Source: Cryptomeria japonica (taxonomy: Eukaryota > Streptophyta > Pinopsida > Cupressales > Cupressaceae). From it: 64,000 nt of DNA. Shown piece after piece: positions 22,395-33,617 of this stretch (its first letter is position 1; every line of letters begins with the position of its first letter). The position numbers and the translations under genes were made by a program. Below the pieces are notes generated by a model. The model was not told the DNA's origin, ran no database searches, and saw only the letters and a program-made list of their open reading frames with translations. The DNA lies in contig NC_081415.1 of assembly GCF_030272615.1 (NCBI RefSeq), forward strand, positions 421,874,757 through 421,938,756, given 5' to 3'.

Positions 22395-22945
22395 ATTCTC
22401 CTTAAGAGCTGACAGAATGTCTTGTTTTCTTGAAGCCAGTCACGAGTTTTAGGTACATTGCTCTGTTCAAAAGCAAGGTCAAGAAAAGAGAGTACATCGT
22501 AGCCATATAATGCTTTAAAAGGAGACATACCAATTGACATATGAAAGGTAGTATTATAACAATATTCACCCAAATATAACCAACGAACGCAGGCCTTCTG
22601 ATGACCGGCTACATAGTTACGAAGATACCCTTCGATCCATTTATTCACTATTTCCGTCTGTCCATCGGTTTGCGGATGATAGCTGGTGCTATGATTCAAC
22701 TCTGTACCTGTCAATCTGAAAAGTTCCCCCCAAAATATGCTCAAAAATCTGTTATCTCTATCACTGATTGTAGTTTTCAATAAACCATGTAAACGGAAAA
22801 CCTCTCGGAAAAATACCTCTGCAATCTGAACTGCTGTAAATTTTGTAGTGATAGGGAAGAAGTGTGCAAATTTAGTTAATCTATCAACCACAACAAATAT
22901 ACAATCTTTACCTTGGGATTTTGGTAAACCTGTGATGAAATCCAT
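22253..22945 (-). pseudogene. Chromovirus integrase catalytic core
   Basis: Reads DFITGLPKSQG, VVVDRLTKFAHFFP (first Asp of DDE), TISDRDNRFLS (second Asp) and YHPQTDGQTEIVNKW, with the catalytic Glu after DGQT. The three acidic residues are present. It is in frame with the upstream zinc-binding domain across a TAG at 23027-23029 and frameshifted from the downstream GPY domain. Confidence 0.92.
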
Positions 22946-23026
22946 GGATATACTCTCCCATTTCTGATTTGGTATATGTAGTGGCTGTAATAAGCCGGCA
23001 GGATACGTTTGTTTTGCTTTATTTTG

Positions 23027-23449
23027 CTAGCAGGTGGTGCATTCTTTGACATAGCGTAGGGCATCGTTTTTTAAGCTTTTCCAAGTGAACCTTTCTCGTA
23101 CCTGACGATACGTTTTGAAGTATCCAGGATGCCCTGCTAGAGGAATTTCATGCATAGATTGGAGAATTTTCTCCTTTAACTTCGATCTTAAAGTTAAATA
23201 AATCCTGTCTTTGTAATAAATAACATCATTAACAACTTTATATTTATCATCCTGTATATTACCATCTAGCAAATCACATGCAAAAGAATCCTTTGAATAC
23301 TCGACCAGCAATAAAGATTTCCAATCAGCTGTTACAAAAGACAACGCATTGATTTCAGGCCTTCTAGATAAAGCATCAACAACAACATTATTTTTACCTT
23401 TTACATATTCATTCTCAAAGTCATAGGCTTGAATTCTGTTGCTTGTCAT
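23027..23449 (-). pseudogene. RNase H tail and integrase HHCC zinc-binding domain
   Basis: After YVKGKNNVVVDALSRRPE, which ends RNase H, comes the zinc-binding domain with HEIPLAGHPGYFKT and the final CTTC. The following TAG (23027) sits where related proteins have Gln, giving CQQNK. The first codons overlap the RNase H frame because of a frameshift near 23440. Confidence 0.9.
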
Positions 23450-23924
23450 TTAAATCTTTTTGTCCCAAAAAATATCTCAGACTGTTATGGTCAGTTTTCA
23501 CCACAAATCTGCTACCAACCAAATATTGTCTAAATTTTGTCAATGCATGCATGATTGCCAACATTTCTTTATCATAGATAGAATATAACTTCTCAAGTTT
23601 ATTAAGTTTCCTGCCTTCATACACTATAGGATGTTTGTTTTGCATTAAAACTGCCCCTATTTCATCACCAGAAGCATCACATTCCAACACAAAAGGCTGA
23701 TTAAAATCTGGAAGAGCAAGTACTGGACAAGAACTCATTACCTCTTTAAGTTTCTCAAATACCTGTTGAGCTTCCTCCGTCCATCTGAATGCCCCCTTTT
23801 TGGTAAGATCTATCAAGGGTGCCCCGAGCTGTGAAAAACCTTTGACAAACCTCCTGTAATAACTACATAAATCAAAGAATCCCCTTAATTCTGTAAGGTT
23901 CCGTGGTGGTGGACCGGTGGTCAA
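23421..23924 (-). pseudogene. Chromovirus RNase H
   Basis: Has FRWTEEAQQVFEKLKEV, LECDASGDEIGAVLMQ (catalytic Asp in DASG), YSIYDKEMLAIMHAL (catalytic Glu) and KTDHNSLRYFL. Degrades RNA in RNA/DNA hybrids during reverse transcription. Frameshifted from RT upstream and from integrase downstream. Confidence 0.92.
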
Positions 23925-24583
23925 TCCAAAATGGCTCTTATCTTTTCTTGATGAACCTGTACCTGTGTTGCACTGATCATATGACCTAAATACAAAATTT
24001 CAGTCATTCCGAATTCACATTTAGACGCCTTTGCATACAAGGATTGTGATTCCATAATACCAAGAACTATATCAATATGTTTCAAATGCTCTTCCCAGGT
24101 TTTGCTATAAATCAATATATCATCAAAGAATACTAGCAGAAACTTCCTTAACTGTTTGTTAAAAATATGATTCATATAGGACTGAAATGTTGCTGGAGCA
24201 TTTGTTAGACCAAACGGCATAACCAGGAATTCATAATGACCATAATGACAACGGAAAGTAGTTTTATGAATGTCTTGTTCTCTTAACTTAATCTAATGAT
24301 ACCCTGATCTCAAATCAATTTTAGAAAAATAAATGGCACCATGCAATTCATCTAACAATTCATCAATTCGAGGAATTGGATACTTGTTTTTGATTGTTTT
24401 TTTGTTAAGAGCTCTATAATCAATACACATTCGAAGAGTTCCATCCTTCTTTTTGACCAATACTACAGATGAAGCAAAAGGACTAGAACTAGGTCTGATA
24501 TGTCCCATAACCAATAACTCCTTAATTGCTTTTTCTATTTCATCCCTGAATGTTTTAGGGTGTCTATAAGGAGTGGTAATCAC
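23921..24583 (-). pseudogene. Chromovirus reverse transcriptase
   Basis: Contains [44 protein letters not shown] and the catalytic FFDDILIYSK. A TAG at 24293-24295 interrupts the frame just after SGYH, where RTs of this clade have Gln. The N-terminal part is joined out of frame to the protease region. Confidence 0.93.
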
Positions 24584-24586
24584 TGG

Positions 24587-25174
24587 TTAAGCACCTTCTT
24601 CTAATTCAATAGTATGTTCAAAACCTCTATCAGGTGGGACTCCTGGAGGAATATCATTAAAAACCAATTGATGTGAATCTAATACTGTTAACAAATCAGC
24701 TTGATAAGATTTAGATTCAAAACCTGATACCTTGTTGGAGACTAAACATTGTGCTGACCATGCCACATCTCCATGTCTGAAAATAGCTTCCATTCTTTTT
24801 GCACTGATGATCCTGGGGCCACTGTTAGACATACCACGAAGGACTACCTTCTTGTCATCAATTTTAAATGAGAATTCCATTCTTTTAAAGTTCTGTGTAT
24901 ATTTGTCTAATGTTTCCATCCATTGTATACCCAGGGCAACATAATTGTCAGCCAAATCAATCACGTAGAAATCATTAGTAACAGTGTAATTGCCAAGAGT
25001 AATATTCAATTTTGGAACTTTATGAGTGCTAGACAAATTAGTTCCACCTGCTACTCTAACATCAAATCCTTCATGTTTCTTAGTATGCAAACTACGTTTT
25101 TCCACAAGGGCTGCATCTATAAAATTATGTGTAGAACCATTATCAAGCATAACAATTACACGCTGTCCATTCAA
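24587..25174 (-). pseudogene. Chromovirus aspartic protease
   Basis: Active-site region reads VMLDNGSTHNFID. The catalytic triad should be Asp-Ser/Thr-Gly, but here the second residue is Asn, which should impair it. Downstream FYVIDLADNYVALGIQWM matches the flap-to-C-terminal part of plant Ty3 proteases. Frameshifted from gag near 25180. Confidence 0.85.
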
Positions 25175-26611
25175 AACTCCTCTTAACTCTGAAAATATTA
25201 TAATGTGGGGTTCCTGTCATGGATGCTATTACCCCTTCTCTTTGTTTGGTACCTGTTTCTGATTCAATGTTCTGTGGTGCTCGTTCTATGTTAGGATCAA
25301 CATTCTCATCATCCTCACTATCAGACATAACCTCAATATGATGAATTTTCCCCTTCCCTAAACATCTGCGTCTAGGCTGCCATGCTTCTCTACAACTGAA
25401 ACATAGTTTTTTCCTTCTGAGTTATTCTCTTTCCTCTTTATCTAGCCTATTTTTAGGGAAATCATCTTTGTTGAAAGGTTGTTTGTCTTTTTCTGGTTTA
25501 GGAGGTGGTCCTTTGTTAAAAAAGTTTCCTTTTGAAGATGGTTCCAATTTTCTTGCCCTTTTGACAGTTGTTTGTAAAGTAAGGGGGTTTAAGGATTTAA
25601 CCCACCCTTTGAGGGAATCGACAATCCATCTATAAATATCACAATTTTTTGTCTTTCGGAAATTTCAGTAACTAAGACAGCCAATTTTTCAAATTCAGAT
25701 ATATATTGTTCAACAGTTCCGGTTTGCTTAAGTTGAGTCAAATCCTTAAGATGTAATTCAGGATCTTTAGAATCAAACCTATCAATTAGTTTCTCAGTGA
25801 ACTCAACATAGGTGCCTATCAAATTATGACCTAAGGTTATTTGTCCGCGATGCCACCATTCATGTGTTACACCATCAAGATGTAACGCGGCATATTTAAT
25901 TGCCTCTTCTTCCAACATAGGGTTTAATTGGAAGTATGTATCTAATTTTTGCACCCAAGCTCGAGCAGTTGTCTTACCTGAACCATCAAAATAAGGAATG
26001 GACATTTTCCCAATCTTTCTTTGTAATTCTTTGTTATTTTCTCGCTGTCCTCTTGGCCTATGTTTCATTCTGACATCTAAATATTCTCTAAATGTCATTG
26101 ATGACCTAAATTTTTCACCGGAACCTAACCAGTCCTGATGTATTTCTTCCTGTATATCTCTTTTTGTAGGTTCATTTTCAGGTAGCTGGTTTCTAGCAGT
26201 AAATGTAGGCATAAATGGTCTAGCTGTTCCCGTTCTTTCTGGCTGATTATTAACAGACTGTTCATCTCTACCTCTATTGTTTCCCCCATTATTTCGATGT
26301 TGATTATTTTGCCTTCCATTATTTTGGTGTTGATTTACATTATTAGCCATAAACTGGGTCATCAGATTGGTCATTCTATTAACGCTATTCTGCATATCTT
26401 GCTGACTTTTGATTAGTGCAGCCAATAAATCCCTATTGTTATCTGGGTCTCCCATGTTGGTTTCAAAGATAAGTTCTTCGTCAGTTTCTATGTGGCTATC
26501 CTCAATTTCAAATGGAATAGACGAACTACTTTGTGTTAAAGGAGAATTTGTAAATCTGTTCTGACCGGTCCTAGTACTTCGGAAATTATAATTTCCCTGG
26601 TGCATACTCAA
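25143..26611 (-). pseudogene. Chromovirus Gag
   Basis: The first frame (26611-25589, 340 aa) has an Asn/Gln-rich N-terminus and a Gag core: FDGSGKTTARAWVQKLDTYF, HEWWHRG and YISEFEKLAVLV. After a frameshift, a basic linker leads to a knuckle-like CFSCREAWQPRRRC lacking the usual His, then an acidic segment (SDSEDDENVD). Gag packages the element RNA. The final part overlaps the protease frame. Confidence 0.88.
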
Positions 26612-26669
26612 CTGTGCATTAAATTTTCATAAGATTTCACTACCCTACAGGCTGGCAGGATTCAAAAAC

Positions 26670-26680
26670 TCTGATACCAC
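26670..26680 (-). promoter_or_regulatory. Chromovirus primer-binding site
   Basis: Minus strand GTGGTATCAGAG directly abuts the 5' LTR end, complementary to the tRNA-Met 3' end. Confidence 0.85.
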
Positions 26681-27839
26681 TATACAATTCCTTACTAGAT
26701 CTGACTGCTAATAGATGTGTTTGCCCAGATTGTACAGAAATATAGCTCTAAACTTAACCGATTGATAAGTGTATCTAATAATATAGCCATGCAATTCCAA
26801 AATTAACTTCCAAATTTATTGATCTTCATAGCATTTATTGACAGATTTAATATAACATTCAAAAGAGTGTTTCACAAAGAACCTGTTGATTTCACTGAAG
26901 CTGTATGTGCCCAGTCACTTGGCTGCTGGCTTCTCATAGACTGCGGATTCCGAGTATACTGATTGAGAAATGCAACAGTCATCGATGGACTTCCCGTAGT
27001 GTAAGTACGTGCCACATGAGTTATACGATGTCCTTCTTACGCAAAGACCCGCACTTGCTATTTCCGGTGCAAAGAACTCTCCGCTATCGTGTCACCAGTT
27101 CTACCTTCGTTACACTGTCATGTGATTTCCTTACGGACTATGTGGTAACTAATAAATATCATTTAGATTCTCCTTTGCGATGATTCCCCGCTGCCTTATG
27201 AATGCACTGGTTCCTCTGTTCCATACCACCATCTCCACATTACTGCGTTTGCCGTAAATATCACCTTGCTACCCGATATCGGGTTAGGAGTCACGATGAA
27301 GATTTCAATCTCCGTTAGAGTGTGGAATGACTTAACAACTCTGTCTCACGCATTGGCTGTTGTTCACGAACACCCGAGAACACGGTGGAAATTGCGAACT
27401 CCCGTTTAGAGTGTGGGTTGGATTTACAGCACCATCTCACGCGATAGTTGCTATTTCCGAACCTGCGTGTTGCAATACCCCCTAAAACTTGCACTGCTTG
27501 TCTGAAGTAACTTTAGAAAACCATCACCAATAGGCTAGTTAATTACGGACGAAAGGTTGATATCTACAGGTGAGCGATAACTCGCACACATAGGAATTGG
27601 AATCCTTTCTCTTTTCCAGGAAATTGTGTTATATAATCCGATTCCCTTCTCGAATGCTACCATCCTTTTATTATCAGCAATTGGTTAGGAATCCTGTACT
27701 AGTTACGACTAGTTATGGTGTTAATAAAATGAAAGACATTCTTAAATATTAATTATTTATATAAATGAAGGGGAAATTTATATAAAATAATTAATACATT
27801 TTTATACTTTCCTTTTAATGTTTATTAGGGGACATGACA
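26681..27839 (-). repeat. Chromovirus 5' LTR
   Basis: TATACAATTCC to GGACATGACA. Pairs with 20743-21902. The short plus-strand frames in both LTRs are shadows. Confidence 0.9.
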
Positions 27840-28168
27840 GGTTGAGAACATAGCTCCAAATACCTATCACCAACATCGCTGTAAAACCACATCATCCAAC
27901 TCTTCATGAATCGCCTGTATCGGTTGTCAGAATGCAACTCTGTCTCAATTCACCAGTTGAGATCCTAATTACCGGTTCTCTGTAAAACTGTCATCTGTAC
28001 CGGTTGGCTTCTAAGACTTAGATGACTACAAAAACATTGTTGCCATCAATGACAACACAAAACTTAGTCATCAAACATGAATCTCAATCTCTTCATCACA
28101 TTCACCAATTAATCATATACCGGTTGCATATCAACAACAATCTTTACTGGTTCAGTCAAATGCCAACA
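27840..28168 (-). repeat. 3' LTR of the non-autonomous element, part 2
   Basis: Resumes at GGTTGAGAACATAGCTCC, matching 34497 onward in the 5' LTR, and ends GCCAACA at 28168. Confidence 0.9.
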
Positions 28169-28180
28169 ATCTCCCCCTTT
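28169..28180 (-). promoter_or_regulatory. Polypurine tract of the non-autonomous element
   Basis: Minus strand AAAGGGGGAGAT abuts the 3' LTR. Two near copies, AAGGGGGAGT-like, lie upstream at 28253-28264 and 28333-28343. Confidence 0.8.
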
Positions 28181-28433
28181 GGCATTGATGACAACACTAA
28201 CGAAAATTTTTGTCAACTAAGTGTGCAAAACAAAAATTGACTACATGACATATACTCCCCCTTAGCAATTGCATGCTATAACAAACAAATACAATACTCA
28301 TACTATTACATACAAAATTTGACTCAACTCTTACTCCCCCTTTGACAACAATGCCAAATAAAAAATAAAAAATTACATGTGATATCAAAATTTGCATCAG
28401 AGCATATATATAGATATAAGAGTCATAAAGTCT

Positions 28434-31400
28434 TTACACAGGAATTCTGGAAAAAACATCACTAAAATGAGACTTCAAATTTTTAAAGTCATTGTGCCAT
28501 GTCTCTAAAATTATGCCTACGATCTCCACACGAGTCTTGATTTGTCCAGCTAGCTCCTCCATTGCATCAACAATGCTCATTTCAGGTGTAGCAAGAATTG
28601 CTTCAGATTCCTTGTATGCTCTCTGTAAGACTTCGACCTTCGGTATAAGCTGTGTTTGAAGTTCCTGCAGGGATCTAACTCTCTTCACCTGTTCCTGCTC
28701 ATATACTTTCATCTTGTGCTGAAGTTCTACAACTTATCTTCCAAAATGAATAGCAGAGTCATTAAGGGGTTTAAATGACTCACTTAGAACCTCAAGTTCA
28801 TGCTCAGCTTCTTCCCTTTTCTTCTTTAAATCAGCACAAAATAAGGAAAATGTTGAAACAGTAGAGAGGATTTTACTTCCGGTTTCCAGTGCTTCCTTCA
28901 AATAATCCTTATTAACAGTAAGAGCCACTTTACCTTTATCAATTTCAAACATTAAGTGCTCTATTCTCTTCTTGTTGTAGTTTTTCTCCACATTGACATA
29001 AGCTACATCCTCTAATGACTTCATTTGCTCTCTGACATCAGAAACAAGTTGTCCAAGTTTGTCAATAGGAGTGGCAAAATTTCCCATATCAGTCTCCGGT
29101 AGGAGACTAGACAAAATTTCCACTGCATTCCTTATGGTCTCTGTCTCCTTCTATTGTTCTTTCATCCTCTTCTTTTTAGCTCGGGATTGCATGGCAATTG
29201 CAATCTCCATCAACTCAGTAGAACTCAGTTTATCCATGTCCAGGGGTCCTTGGATGCTTAATGCATCATCATCTTCTTCATCAACAACTTTCTTTTTAGA
29301 ATCAAGTGACTATAGGTTCAGTCTTTTCTGTCTTATTCTCCTCTGTCCCCTCTTTGTTTTCAGTTTTCTCTTCTTCCTTTTCCTTTTTTCAGTTTCTTCA
29401 ATCTTCTCTTCTTGCTTTTCTTCATTAATGTCCGTTACCGGTGGCGTTTGAGTATATACAGTCTGATTATCTACCGGTGGCTCCTCATCCTTCTTTTCTT
29501 CTTCATCTTTCTTTCCTTCCTGTTCTTGATTCTGCTCGTGTTGTTCAAACATCTGAACATCTAGATTATTAGTAGTATTATCAACATTATCACCATTATC
29601 ATCATCAGGTATAAACACCGGTTCAGTTTGTGTGTTCACTAGTTGATCATCTAACACAATGTCATCGGGCACAAAATCAGTAGGTTTAACACCTTCTGGA
29701 AAATCTTCACCCTTAAACTTTTTAGGTTCACCATCCTCATCATATTCCTCTTCAGTAGGAATTAGACCCAAAGCCTTTTTTAACAAAATTTCAGTCTCTT
29801 TTTGGACTGATTGGGTCTCACCGATTAACAACCTTGTTAGTCTTTTCTTAGATCTAAAGGAGGATTTTGCATTCAACAAAATATCATCTAATTCTTCCCT
29901 TGTGGCTTCCAGTTGAAGATTTTTGAGTGTGTACTCAACAAATTCTCTGTCCTGCTTCATTGTAGCCTGCCACCTTGCATCAATTTTATTGTATAAAGAA
30001 TTTGGAATTTGCCCTTGCAGTTCAATAAGGGCTTTACTATATTTATTCATTATGTAAACAACTGCATCTTCTATTAGCCTTTGTTCATTCTCACCAAGAT
30101 TATCAAACAATTTATTCAATCCCTTAAGAACACCATATTCCTTAATACTTCTTAACAGTTTATCAAGAGAAGTAGGTTTGTTTACCGGTTTCTCCACAGA
30201 TTTGACAATGGAGGTTCCAACAACCTTAGATTTCTTACGGCTGGCCCTTGGGACTTTCTTCTCTTTCTCAGATTCAGTGTCTTCATCATCTGCATATGCC
30301 GGTGCTAGTTTCTGTGCTTGTTGCTTCTTTCTTTTACCAATTTTAACCGGTGCAGTTGGAGGATCAACAACCTTTCCTCTTTTCTGGAATTGAATCTTTG
30401 ATGATTTTTCTGCTGGTTTCCCTTTCTTAACAGCTGTTGGTTTCTCTTTTTCTGCAACTTTCCCTTTTCCAGCTCTTGTTTGCATACTGGTGGAAGTACC
30501 GCTTGGAACACTTGATGTTCCGGCCTGTTTAGCAGCATGCTTTGCTCTTGCTTCAGCAATGGCTTCCTTTGTGAATCTTTCTTGTTCGACAAAGACTTCA
30601 ACTTCCTTCCTAACTTTCTTAGCTATTACTGGTTTCTGGAGTTCAGAGTGTACTTGTAGGGATTTCTCCTTGTAAGTACCAAACCTCTCTGCTGTGGTAT
30701 CAACCGGTTGTCCAAGTAAATGGTTAGCATATGCAATTAACAGTTCTTTATCAACTTCATACCCCATGGGCATAACCCAAGTAGTCCGGGAGTCTACAAC
30801 TTCCATCATGCAAGTATCTGTATCAACCATAAAGCAAATTGTGTTTTCATACCGGTTAACTACCTGTGTCGGTATCCTTTCTCTTGCATGCATTTTCTTC
30901 TGAAAATCCATGAAGTATCCCCATGCAATCTTATCAAAATCATTACCAAGCATCCTAATGCTATTCTTCATTTGCATCAAAGTAGGTGTGCCTCCAATCC
31001 ATTGAATATCACCAATACCAGGAAAAGAATTTTGAAAATAAAAGAATAAACCAAGAATGAGTTGACCAAATTTGAACCTCAATCTTTTGCCCTTCTTAAC
31101 GGCCTCTAGGTTCAGCATCAATTGACTTCTCAATGCTTCAGATAGATCATAATCAACATCTTCTTTGATCATCCGGTAAGCAGTATGAATAGCAGCTATC
31201 GGTACAGTGTTCATCCTGCTTGAGTAGTATATCCTGTAACCAATCACCATTGAAACATATTTCACTGCCGGATCACTGATATTGTTCACTGTCATTGCTT
31301 TGCCATCCCATTTGGATCTTGTTAATTTTTCTACATCATTCTTTGGAACGGATTTGAGTAAGGGGACCTCACCGGTGGCACAAAGTTCGATGACTGTGTG

Positions 31401-31793
31401 AAAGACTTCCTGAGAAATTTTATGTGGTCGGTCGAGCCACATAAACTGATCATGTATCCTGCTAAGCACATATCTAACATGTTCATCTACAAAATCATCA
31501 ATGAAGTTAAGTGCATGATGAAACCCTTTGTCGGTAACCTTCTTGTATTGATCCTTCAAAATACCATTCTCATCACACAGTGCTCTATATTGATCAAAAA
31601 TAGCAACCATACCCAAATCTTCCAATTTGCAATGGTAAAATGATCTAACATCTTCAACATGTAATACACCGTAGGGAACTTCGAATAGGGCTCCGACGGG
31701 ATCAGTTTCTTCAGATTTAAATGGATGTCTTTTGAATTCAGGTTGTGGCCTATCGGTAACATAAATTAGATGTGGTGTATCCATTTTCAACAA
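28434..31793 (-). CDS. ORF2: unrecognised ~1120-codon ORF replacing pol
   Basis: One minus-strand frame runs from ATG at 31793 to 28434, interrupted by TAG 29310-29312, TAG 29151-29153 and TAA 28734-28736. The first open part is 827 codons. Residues 1-400 look globular (SSRMNTVPIAAIHTAYRM, RFKFGQLILGLFFYF). Residues 400-540 are Lys/Ala/Pro-rich and basic. A helical segment follows (LNKLFDNLGENEQRLIEDAV), then an acidic DEEEKKDEE tract, a Lys/Arg cluster, and a C-terminal part rich in heptad-like Leu/Glu/Lys. I see no RT, integrase, protease or RNase H motif. A 569-bp leader separates it from ORF1. It could be a captured host gene or an element-specific protein. Function unknown. Confidence 0.7.
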
Positions 31794-31851
31794 ATCAAAC
31801 TTCAGAAACAGATAACAAGGTTCTTGATAAATACCTTTTCCCGCTTCTGCA

Positions 31852-31860
31852 CTAGGGTTT
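31852..31860 (-). promoter_or_regulatory. Telo-box in the ORF2 leader
   Basis: Minus strand AAACCCTAG lies about 60 bp before the ORF2 start codon, as telo-boxes do in plant 5' leaders. It hints that ORF2 could have its own transcript or a host-gene origin. Confidence 0.35.
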
Positions 31861-32362
31861 CAAACACTGACGAAGCTCTCTAAACCGATTGCCGATCACA
31901 AATCACACTAGATCACTTTGAATCTTTGTCAAACATGTTAGATGCTGCAAACACAAGTTCTGTTGATCTCTATTCGTTCTCCAAGTGCTCATACAAATGC
32001 AATGTGACAAATAAAATTTAAAAAGTTCCTTTTATTTGCCCATTATCTACCGCATTAAATGCCATTACCGGTAAAACCCTAAAATGTCTTATAACACAAT
32101 ACCGGTTCACATAACACATCAAACCTACCGGTTTGATCACAAAATCACTTCTTAACATCATATTACATCAAAGTATGCAGATTTAACATACCTCATGGTC
32201 CTTCAGGGGGTTCTGAAATGGATCTAACATTAAGTTCCTCCTAAGCTTTTAAACAACTTAGTTTGCCGGTGAAGGGTTCTCCACACTAGGTGAAGAAATA
32301 GGATCTTTAGATGGTTTGACTTCAATTATCTCATCATCCTTCTTTTTCTAGATTTTGTTCAT

Positions 32363-33556
32363 TTAAGCTCTGGTCTCCTCCACATCAACTTTCGTTTTCC
32401 CTTTCTGGTCAGCAGATTGATTCATCTTTGCTCTGCAAAACTTTGCAATATGTCCCGATTTATGACAACAATAACAAGCCATACCAGATGCTCTCCAAGG
32501 TCCAGCACTGCCTCTACCAGTCCTTCTGCAGTTCATAGCTACATGACCATAGTTATGATAGATTGTGCAAACCACATTCATCCTCTTTTCCATCTCATAG
32601 GGACTAGACCAGTTAGCATAGGGTCTCTGCCAGTTAGGACTCCTCCGCTCATCAAAGGTTCTTTGCCAACCACCACCAGATCTCTGACTTATGTGAGGAG
32701 TAGGATTATTTGCTCCATACTTGCACTCAACAGCTCTATGTCCATGTATGTTGCAAGTGAAACAATAACCATTAAAGGTTCTAGGCTTATATCCTTGATT
32801 AGTATTGGGTCTATAACTGTTAGCAACATCAGATCTGTTTCTACAAACATTAGCAGTATGTTCTGGCTTATGACAATTGAAACAAACATGCTTATAGGAT
32901 TTCTTACCGGCGCGTTTCTGAATCTTAGGCGCAAATTTACCTTCATGCATGTTGTTCTTTGTACTGAAAGGCTCACCTTTCTCAAATATATTGTAACCCA
33001 ATCCAGTTGTATCACCATTCATCCTTTGAGATTGGATCTGTTCATCAAGCATGGTAGAACTTTTGTTAAACTTTGCAAGCTTCTCATTTGCATCAACAAG
33101 TTCTTTTGTAAGATCTTCATTCCTTTTCATGAGAGTCTCTCCAAGAGACATTGCCATATCCAATTCTGCCTTTATCTCTTCTTTTTCTTCTTTTTCCTCA
33201 TGCCAATGTGCATATAGAGTGCCATTTTCCTGATTTATCTTGAAGATCTCATGTTCTTTCTCTTTGATTTTGTCTTTTTCTGCCCTCCTTGCTTCAAGTT
33301 CTTGACTCATCCGGATAGTTAGGGCTTGAAGCTCTCTCCTCAAGTTAGTTTTCTCACCATTCGATTTCTCCACTTCATCAACCAATGCATCTATGTTTGC
33401 TTCATCAGAAGAGTTGCTTTCAGAGACTTCCAACAGTTGTTCAGTAAGCTCTTTCCTTTTAGCAAGTGAAGCTTTATACTTGCCTCTCAAAGTTTCAAGG
33501 GCTTTCTCAATTTCAGCAAGTTTATGAGACATCTCTCTATAACTCATATCCCCCAT
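32363..33556 (-). CDS. ORF1: Gag-like protein, coiled coil plus four zinc knuckles
   Basis: The likely start is ATG at 33556 (MGDMSYREM); the frame is open further upstream but only through the primer site and LTR. It is 397 aa. Residues 10-170 form a long Lys/Glu/Leu-rich coiled coil. The C-terminal half has four CCHC knuckles: CFNCHKPEHTANVC, CFTCNIHGHRAVEC, CTIYHNYGHVAMNC (second Cys replaced by Tyr) and CYCCHKSGHIAKFC. The linkers are Arg/Gly/Trp/Pro-rich. Ordinary copia Gag has one knuckle and a different N-terminal fold. The frame is intact. It probably binds and packages element RNA. Confidence 0.8.
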   Translation of the reverse strand: MGDMSYREMSHKLAEIEKALETLRGKYKASLAKRKELTEQLLEVSESNSSDEANIDALVDEVEKSNGEKTNLRRELQALTIRMSQELEARRAEKDKIKEKEHEIFKINQENGTLYAHWHEEKEEKEEIKAELDMAMSLGETLMKRNEDLTKELVDANEKLAKFNKSSTMLDEQIQSQRMNGDTTGLGYNIFEKGEPFSTKNNMHEGKFAPKIQKRAGKKSYKHVCFNCHKPEHTANVCRNRSDVANSYRPNTNQGYKPRTFNGYCFTCNIHGHRAVECKYGANNPTPHISQRSGGGWQRTFDERRSPNWQRPYANWSSPYEMEKRMNVVCTIYHNYGHVAMNCRRTGRGSAGPWRASGMACYCCHKSGHIAKFCRAKMNQSADQKGKTKVDVEETRA

Positions 33557-33605
33557 GTGTGCCTTAAGGATCCTTCCCAAGCGGTTAAGCCTCAAAGAAG
33601 GTTGG

Positions 33606-33616
33606 CTCTGATACCA
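33606..33616 (-). promoter_or_regulatory. Primer-binding site of the non-autonomous element
   Basis: Minus strand TGGTATCAGAG, an exact tRNA-Met primer site, one base inside the 5' LTR end at 33618. Confidence 0.9.
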
Positions 33617-33617
33617 A

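Larger units (their letters stand above)
20743..27839 (-). mobile_element. Ty3/gypsy chromovirus nested in the 3' LTR
   Basis: A 7097-bp minus-strand element. LTRs are 26681-27839 (5') and 20743-21902 (3'), of nearly equal length and, by eye, about 95% or more identical. Duplications are AGTTG (20738-20742) and GGTTG (27840-27844), one mismatch; the intact 5' LTR of the host element reads GGTTG at the same point. A tRNA-Met primer site, polypurine tract, gag, protease, RT, RNase H, integrase and chromodomain occur in the standard order. Frameshifts and stops in every domain make it defective. Confidence 0.92.

Noticed and set aside
32417-33217. 266-aa plus-strand frame
   Set aside because: Antisense shadow of the zinc-knuckle ORF1; no domain.
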